DNA from: Rutpela maculata
Taxonomy: Eukaryota; Arthropoda; Insecta; Coleoptera; Cerambycidae
Assembly: GCA_936432065.2 (NCBI GenBank)
Contig: OW386294.2
Location: 47,878,842-47,942,841, forward strand
Direction: 5' to 3'
Length of the DNA: 64,000 nucleotides
Positions 58,724-64,000 of this stretch are shown one piece after another. The notes under the pieces were generated by a model. It was given only the letters and a program-made list of their open reading frames with translations, had not been told where the DNA came from and did no database searches. Numbering within the stretch: position 1 is the stretch's first letter; the number at the start of each line of letters is the position of its first letter. The translations under genes were made by a program, and so were the position numbers.

Positions 58724-58973
58724 AATTTTTTGGTGTTCTTGATTTTGAATGATTTTGATTTTGGATTTTTTTTCAAGGCTTTTCGTTTGGCACTATTGGC
58801 ATCCATTAAAAAAAAAAAAAAAAACCCAAAAAAAACCGATTTGCACCCACTTGTGCACGCGACGACTGCCCAAAATTTGTATTTCTGGCATATTCATGGT
58901 AATTTCATTCATATATATGATTGGCATGCATTTTAAAAACGTTGCACCTGACTGGCCATGTACCGCCAGTCTA

Positions 58974-60318
58974 TTAGCCCAGTCAATGAATGGTTTCTAG
59001 AGGGAAATGCCGAGTTCACAATTTTTGACTTCAGGACTGTGTTTGGACTATTTAGGAGGTAAACATACCAAAAGTCCCCGAACGTGGTGCAAGAAGAAGG
59101 TCCCGGTTTTTGGTTTTAATAATCAAAAAGTGGCTATATACAAAATTAAAGCTGACTAAATTTTCTACAATAAAGTTGCTATTAATTTTTTTCGTATCTG
59201 TTATGGTTCAGTAATTGATTGTATATCTTCTAACTGTATTCTAACTTTATTATAATTTAAAAAATATTTTTAATAATCATCGTAGAAAAAAATTTCTTGT
59301 ACAGATATACGCTTCACAGCAGACTGAACTCAAATATCGAACAAAAAATGTCTTTGCGTCTGTAAGTGTGTGTGTGCATGTATATGTATGTGTGCGTGTA
59401 TACCGTTTCTTGTAAATACAATAACTTCTGTTAAACTTATATTTAATTAGAATTTGGAACATATGTAAAACAGCATATTACTATTGAAATTGGGCTATAT
59501 CTGTAATGCATGGTGATAACCAGAGGCCTACAAACTCTCATACGTAAAATAGGTTTTATTTTAATTTCAGAGCAAAAATTACAAATCATACAAAAATAAG
59601 ATGTATAAGATTTATAAACCGCAAAATACCGGGTGTATGTTAGGCAAACCAACTTTATTTAAATTAGATGATATATCAATGTTATCCTAAAATATGAAAC
59701 ATGGTATTTTTAATAAGATTATTATGATGTGAGAGTTTGCAGGCCTCTAGTTATCACCGTGTATTACAGATATGGCCCAATTTCAATAGGGATTATTGTA
59801 ATATGCTGTTTTACATATGTTCCAAATTGTAATTAAGTCTAACAGAAGTTACCGTACTTACAAGATACGGTATACACGCACCACACACTTACAGACGCAA
59901 AGACATTTTTTATTCGATATTTGAGTTCAGTCTGCTGTGAAACGGATATCTTTACAAGAAATTTGTTTCTACGATGATTATTAAATTTTAATAAAGTTAG
60001 AATACAGTTAGAAGATATACAAACCATTACTGATCCATAACAGATACGAAAAAAATTAATAGGAACATTATTGTAGAAAATTTAGTCAGCTTTAATTTTG
60101 CATATAGCCACTTTTTTATTAGGGCTAACCGTTATCGAGATATGAGCGAAAAACAAAAAACCGGGTCCTTCTCCGTGCCCCCTGCACCCCCACCTCCTAC
60201 GTTCGGGGACTTGGTATGTTTACCTCCTAAATAGTCCAAACACAGCCCTGAAGTCAAAAATTGTGATCTTGGCATTTCCCTCTAGACCCCCTTATTGAAC
60301 GTTCATTGACTGGGCTAA
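58974..60318. mobile_element. 1.35-kb foldback element, TTAGCCCAGTCAATGAA ends
   Basis: The left arm (58974-59545) and the right arm (59725-60318) are inverted imperfect copies of about 570-590 bp. Paired boxes include TTAGCCCAGTCAATGAA / TTCATTGACTGGGCTAA, CTATTTAGGAGGTAAACATA / TATGTTTACCTCCTAAATAG, and GCAGACTGAACTCAAATATC / GATATTTGAGTTCAGTCTGC. The centre is about 180 bp. It encodes nothing supported, and the short frames at 59277-60027 are mirror pairs. Confidence 0.86.
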
Positions 60319-60506
60319 CTTGTTATATAAAATTTTTCCCAAATTTACTTTATTTCCCTAGGGACCTTATGAAAAATAGTGACCCATTGCCAATGGCAAC
60401 AAGTATTTGGTACATAAGGCGTCACTTACGATTGACAAAACAAAGGAATTAGAGCATACTTACGAGGGAGGTTATGACGAGAAATACTTTTTAGACCGTT
60501 TTTACA
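60319..60506. other. Short intergenic stretch, nothing recognised
   Basis: No repeat or coding signal before the CCACCTGAA repeat at 60507. Confidence 0.5.
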
Positions 60507-60659
60507 AGCCCACCTGAAGTTTTGATATGTTAATCTCCCAAACCCATTGGTGTTCAGACGTTCACAAGCCCGAACCCGGGTCTGCAGATGTCATTTTTGG
60601 TTTGTATAGTCGGCAGTTTGTTACGAAGTGGGCTTGTATAGTTGGCAAAGTAAATGTAG
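60507..60659. repeat. Dispersed ~155-bp repeat, copy 1
   Basis: AGCCCACCTGAAGTTTTGAT, CAGACGTTCACAAGCCCGAA, CGGGTCTG, GTCATTTTTGGT and TACGAAGTGGGCTTGTATAG recur in the same order at 61663-61826. The unit begins and ends with inverted words (AAGCCCAC / GTGGGCTT), like a small TIR element. Confidence 0.8.
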
Positions 60660-60689
60660 AAAATTTTTATGAGTTAAATACAACTTCCT

Positions 60690-61170
60690 CGTCATCAGAT
60701 ACATAGCCATCAGATACCCTTGAGCAACCCTTTGTATCTGAAAATTCTCAAGACTCGAAACGAGATCGAATATCAGGCCGTTTCAACGCTAAAAAAACTG
60801 TCAATTCGAACATTAATTTAGCAAACATTTCCGCTTGCCACGACCATCGAAAACTACTCCTTGAGCAACTCTTTGCATTTTAAATTTATCCACATTCAAA
60901 ACCACGTCGAATACCATGCTGATTTCAGCACTAAAACACTTTATTAATTAAAACATTAATTTTGAATCTCGAAGAGGTAGTTTCTGATGGCCGTGGAAGA
61001 CCATTTTTTTTTAATATTGTTTTAATCAATAAATTATTGTACTGTATTATTTTTGAAACCAGAGTGGTATTCGGCCTAGTTTTGAATTTTAAAAATTTTA
61101 AAATACGAGGACTCAAGGGCAAGGGGTAGTTTCCGATGGCACTGGAAGTCGCAGATTTTTTGCTAAATTA
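60690..61170. repeat. Imperfect inverted repeat around CCATCGAAAACTAC
   Basis: CATCGAAAACTACTCCTTGA with AAAACCACGTCGAATACCAT on the left is mirrored by GTGGTATTCGGCCTAGTTTT with GGGGTAGTTTCCGATGGCA on the right. A further diverged copy lies at about 60700-60780. Confidence 0.65.
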
Positions 61171-61662
61171 ATGTTTTAATTAATAAAGTGATTCAGCGTT
61201 GAACTTTTTTTCATTTCATTTCATTCATTTGATTGATCAAAACTTCTAACAGCTGTAATTGAAAAACTATAATTTTCAGAAAATTTAGCCGAGAGTAATT
61301 TTCTATAAGGATTCTGAGGGGGTCCTTTGCTTAAAAGCTCCTTTGTGTTCAAGAAGCTCTTTTTTGAAAAATAATTACAACTGGATTAATTTTATTTGTC
61401 ACATATTATCGAATAAAAATTGACTACTGTCAACAAAATAATAAATAATAATTTAATTTGCAGCTCAGCAGCCTGCCGCGAATAGAAAAGACCACAAACT
61501 TAGTAGTTCGTTGCAAAAGCGTTGTTGCCAAATTTAGGGTCTGTGAAAGTTATAAAAGTAGTACAGATTATATACAATATACAAGCCCAACAAGAGCGCC
61601 CCCTACCCAGTCAGACCCGAAACTAAATCAGTATATAAATTGTGATAAAACCATCTTTACAG

Positions 61663-61965
<303 letters not shown>

Positions 61966-62379
61966 TAAGGTATCCGTTGGCATCCTACCTAATAACGTTC
62001 TCACTTGGCATCCACTAATATACACACTGATATACACAAAATTTATTTAAAGGCTAAGTTAGCATCCCACCTATTTTACGGTTTGGTGTCCTTATGAATA
62101 TTTTAATCGATGCGTAAAATGACACCCGAATATAAAAATTACAGGTTTAACTGACTTCCGGCGGCGTTGTCAGATATATGCTATGCTGCTTTATCGTATT
62201 TGCCTAGAAGAATATTATTACGATCTGCAGTCTGTCGACGTATAAGTAAATAAGGAAATCTCATCCTGTGAGAATACTAATTTATGTCACAATTTAAGTT
62301 TCGAAACATGAAGTTCGCATAAAAGTGAATTACTTTTTATTTGCTTATAATTGTTATAAAACATATTCTTTATGGGATT
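61966..62379. other. Intergenic stretch, nothing recognised
   Basis: About 410 bp without a supported feature. A GC-richer patch at 62156-62180 (CCGGCGGCG) does not resolve into anything. Confidence 0.5.
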
Positions 62380-62506
62380 TGGCAAACAGTAGAAAAAACA
62401 ATCTATATGAACTAAAAAGAAAATGTATCTGCAAAGATTGGAAATTAATTTTGTAGATAGTTTTTCTTTTTAGTTCTCACAGATAGTTTTTTCTGCTATT
62501 TGTCAA
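62380..62506. repeat. Hairpin with ~45-bp arms
   Basis: TTGGCAAACAGTAGAAAAAA ... GAACTAAAAAGAAAA is mirrored by TTTTCTTTTTAGTTCTCACA ... TTTTTTCTGCTATTTGTCAA around a ~35-bp loop. Confidence 0.8.
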
Positions 62507-62515
62507 TTTATCAAA

Positions 62516-63195
62516 TTTTCTGTACGAGATAGGACAGGGTGCTGTAAAGAAATATTATTCAGAAAAATAAAACTGAATTTGTTAAAATTTTGCTCACTTG
62601 CAAAGTGACCCTATAAGGGTAAAGTTGGAGTATCACGTATTTTTAACGTTTATTATTATTTATTTGAGTTCTCTTTTACACAAATTATTATTAATTCTAG
62701 ATTGTGTTAATATTTTAATGCTTTTCAAATATATTAGAGAATTATAATTTATTCAAAAAATTATATTTTGCAGAAATTATTTTTAATTAGTCTCAAAAAT
62801 GTTCTTTATTTTAAATATGAGCAGAAAGTCGATGAAAAGTTCAAAATTTCTTAAAACCTGCACAACTCTAGCTCTATTCTGAAGAAAGTTGGCAATAAAC
62901 AGGAATAAGTTGCTTAAATAATTTGCAGGTTTCATTAGCAAACTCTTAATAAACAAAATTGTGAAACTAAAAAAAGATGGAAATGCTACAAATTTGTAAC
63001 AAAACGTAATTGCTTAAATAAATTATAATTATTTAAGTAAATTAAAATTGTTTAAACAATTTGAAAAACCTTAAAATATTAAGACAAACTGAAATCTGAC
63101 TAATTCAAAACTATTTTTATAAAAAAATCTCAAATAAACAATACTCATTCTGAATAATTCTTTCTAAGACTTTGTCCTATCTCTTACAGAAAATA
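62516..63195. repeat. Inverted repeat with ~48-bp ends and 580-bp interior
   Basis: ATTTTCTGTACGAGATAGGA ... ATTATTCAGAA at 62516-62565 is mirrored by TTCTGAATAATTC ... TCCTATCTCTTACAGAAAAT at 63149-63195. The AT-rich interior shows nothing coding. Confidence 0.7.
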
Positions 63196-63301
63196 GTATA
63201 TTGTGTATTTAGGTGTGAAAGCAGTACATTCCCGGACGACGATGCATCGAAGTTCGGGAATGTCCTTTCACACCGAAATACGCATACTATTTTTTTCTGA
63301 A
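63187..63301. repeat. 115-bp hairpin
   Basis: CAGAAAATAGTAT, TTAGGTGTGAAAG and ACATTCCCGGAC on the left are mirrored by GTTCGGGAATGT, CTTTCACACCGAAATACG and ATAGT...TTCTG on the right. It overlaps the right end of the preceding inverted repeat. Confidence 0.82.
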
Positions 63302-63492
63302 ATCACAATCAATATTATTATAAATTAAGGAATTTGTATTAATGCATAAAATTTCTTCATTAATGAATAACATTTCTTCATTACAATCTAACTGCTTACT
63401 AATAAATGTAATTTTGATGTATGTGTAAGTGTAAATGTAAGTTTGATTGTTTGTCTGCGTGTATTTATTTACTGTCAAAAATATACATAAAA

Positions 63493-63551
63493 AACCATAC
63501 GGGTTACTTTCCCGGCCTATGCCGGGAAAGTAACATTCCTGTACGGTTTTG
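63493..63551. repeat. 59-bp hairpin with perfect 14-bp inner stem
   Basis: GTTACTTTCCCGGC and GCCGGGAAAGTAAC pair exactly around CTAT. The outer AAAACCATACGG / CTGTACGGTTTT also pairs with one mismatch and a 4-nt bulge. Confidence 0.88.
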
Positions 63552-63556
63552 TTGAT

Positions 63557-63571
63557 CGTTGCTTGGCAACG
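63557..63571. promoter_or_regulatory. X-box-like palindrome CGTTGCTTGGCAACG
   Basis: It matches the inverted half-site pattern GTTGCY-RGCAAC bound by RFX transcription factors. A half-site (TTAGCAACGG) follows about 35 bp downstream. No gene can be seen nearby in the window, so function is open. Confidence 0.35.
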
Positions 63572-64000
63572 GATCTTTTCCGGTCTGTTTTCTGATAGTT
63601 TCTTAGCAACGGACTAAAATACTGGAATTGTGCATTTTTCGATCTGAAATCGCGCCGAAAATGTGGACATTGCCGATCGATTTCAGAAAAAGTACTTTAT
63701 AAATGAGAGAAGTTACTTTTTTTTGGTAAATTTCCAAGACATGAATTGCTCATTTAATCATGCGTCGCTCCCTGGCACACTGTATATGTTTTCTTAGAAA
63801 ATGTAAGGCTCTTACTGAAACGAGAAATTGGAGATTTTTTAATTTTTAAAACATAATAACATTGGAAATATCAACTTTATGAAAAAAATTATCGAACATT
63901 TCTTGTTGGAAATCGATAAAAAAATATTTAAAAACATTGTTTCATTGAAAAAATGTAATATTTCCTTTTGTTGTAAGCAAAATTGTTTTAAACAATATCA
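63572..64000. other. AT-rich right edge, nothing recognised
   Basis: No open frame or repeat is supported up to the end of the window. Confidence 0.5.

Overview
This is AT-rich eukaryotic DNA, almost certainly from an insect. The evidence is degenerate Jockey/CR1-like and R1-like LINEs, hAT elements, P-element/THAP remnants, foldback elements and short spliceosomal introns (GTAAGT donors, pyrimidine tracts before AG). I cannot fix the order or species. No intact single-copy host gene is visible. Nearly all of the window is satellite, transposable elements and their wreckage, and the most recurrent architecture is the long inverted repeat (foldback).

Layout. 1-8408: a 144-bp satellite with two monomer types arranged in multi-kilobase higher-order units. 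8.7-12.3 kb: two foldback elements around a P-element-like transposase fossil. 12.8-16.9 kb: the first copy of a giant ~4.1-kb palindromic element, flanked by minus-strand gene fragments. 17-23 kb: AT-rich DNA with diverged duplications, a tRNA-like sequence, a TAA-flanked MITE and a copy of a 0.67-kb dispersed family ('family F'). 23.1-27.3 kb: the complete second copy of the palindrome, inserted in a THAP-domain fossil. 27.5-34.4 kb: a 6.9-kb foldback built from ~595-bp units. 35.4-38.8 kb: a hAT element, LINE RNase H scraps and a 1.3-kb TIR element.

39.7-55.5 kb is the most interesting part. A plus-strand LINE (zinc-knuckle ORF1, endonuclease/RT ORF2) is split in its endonuclease by a 12.4-kb TIR element (40381-52769). 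That element has AATATTG-rich subterminal arrays and carries a multi-exon gene whose product I recognise as DUF4806-like. A hAT element with an 8-bp target duplication sits in an intron of that gene, and a LINE fragment sits inside the hAT. This gives four nesting levels. The 1.3-kb element at 37460-38758 has very similar ends and may be a short relative.

55.5-64 kb: an R1-like LINE 3' end, a second LINE (minus strand, FADD box), LINE tails, a 1.35-kb foldback, TA microsatellites and a cluster of hairpins. Every coding region seen carries stops, frameshifts or truncations, so this is most simply a heterochromatic or repeat-rich intergenic island. Family names are recognised from memory of motifs; no database search was possible.
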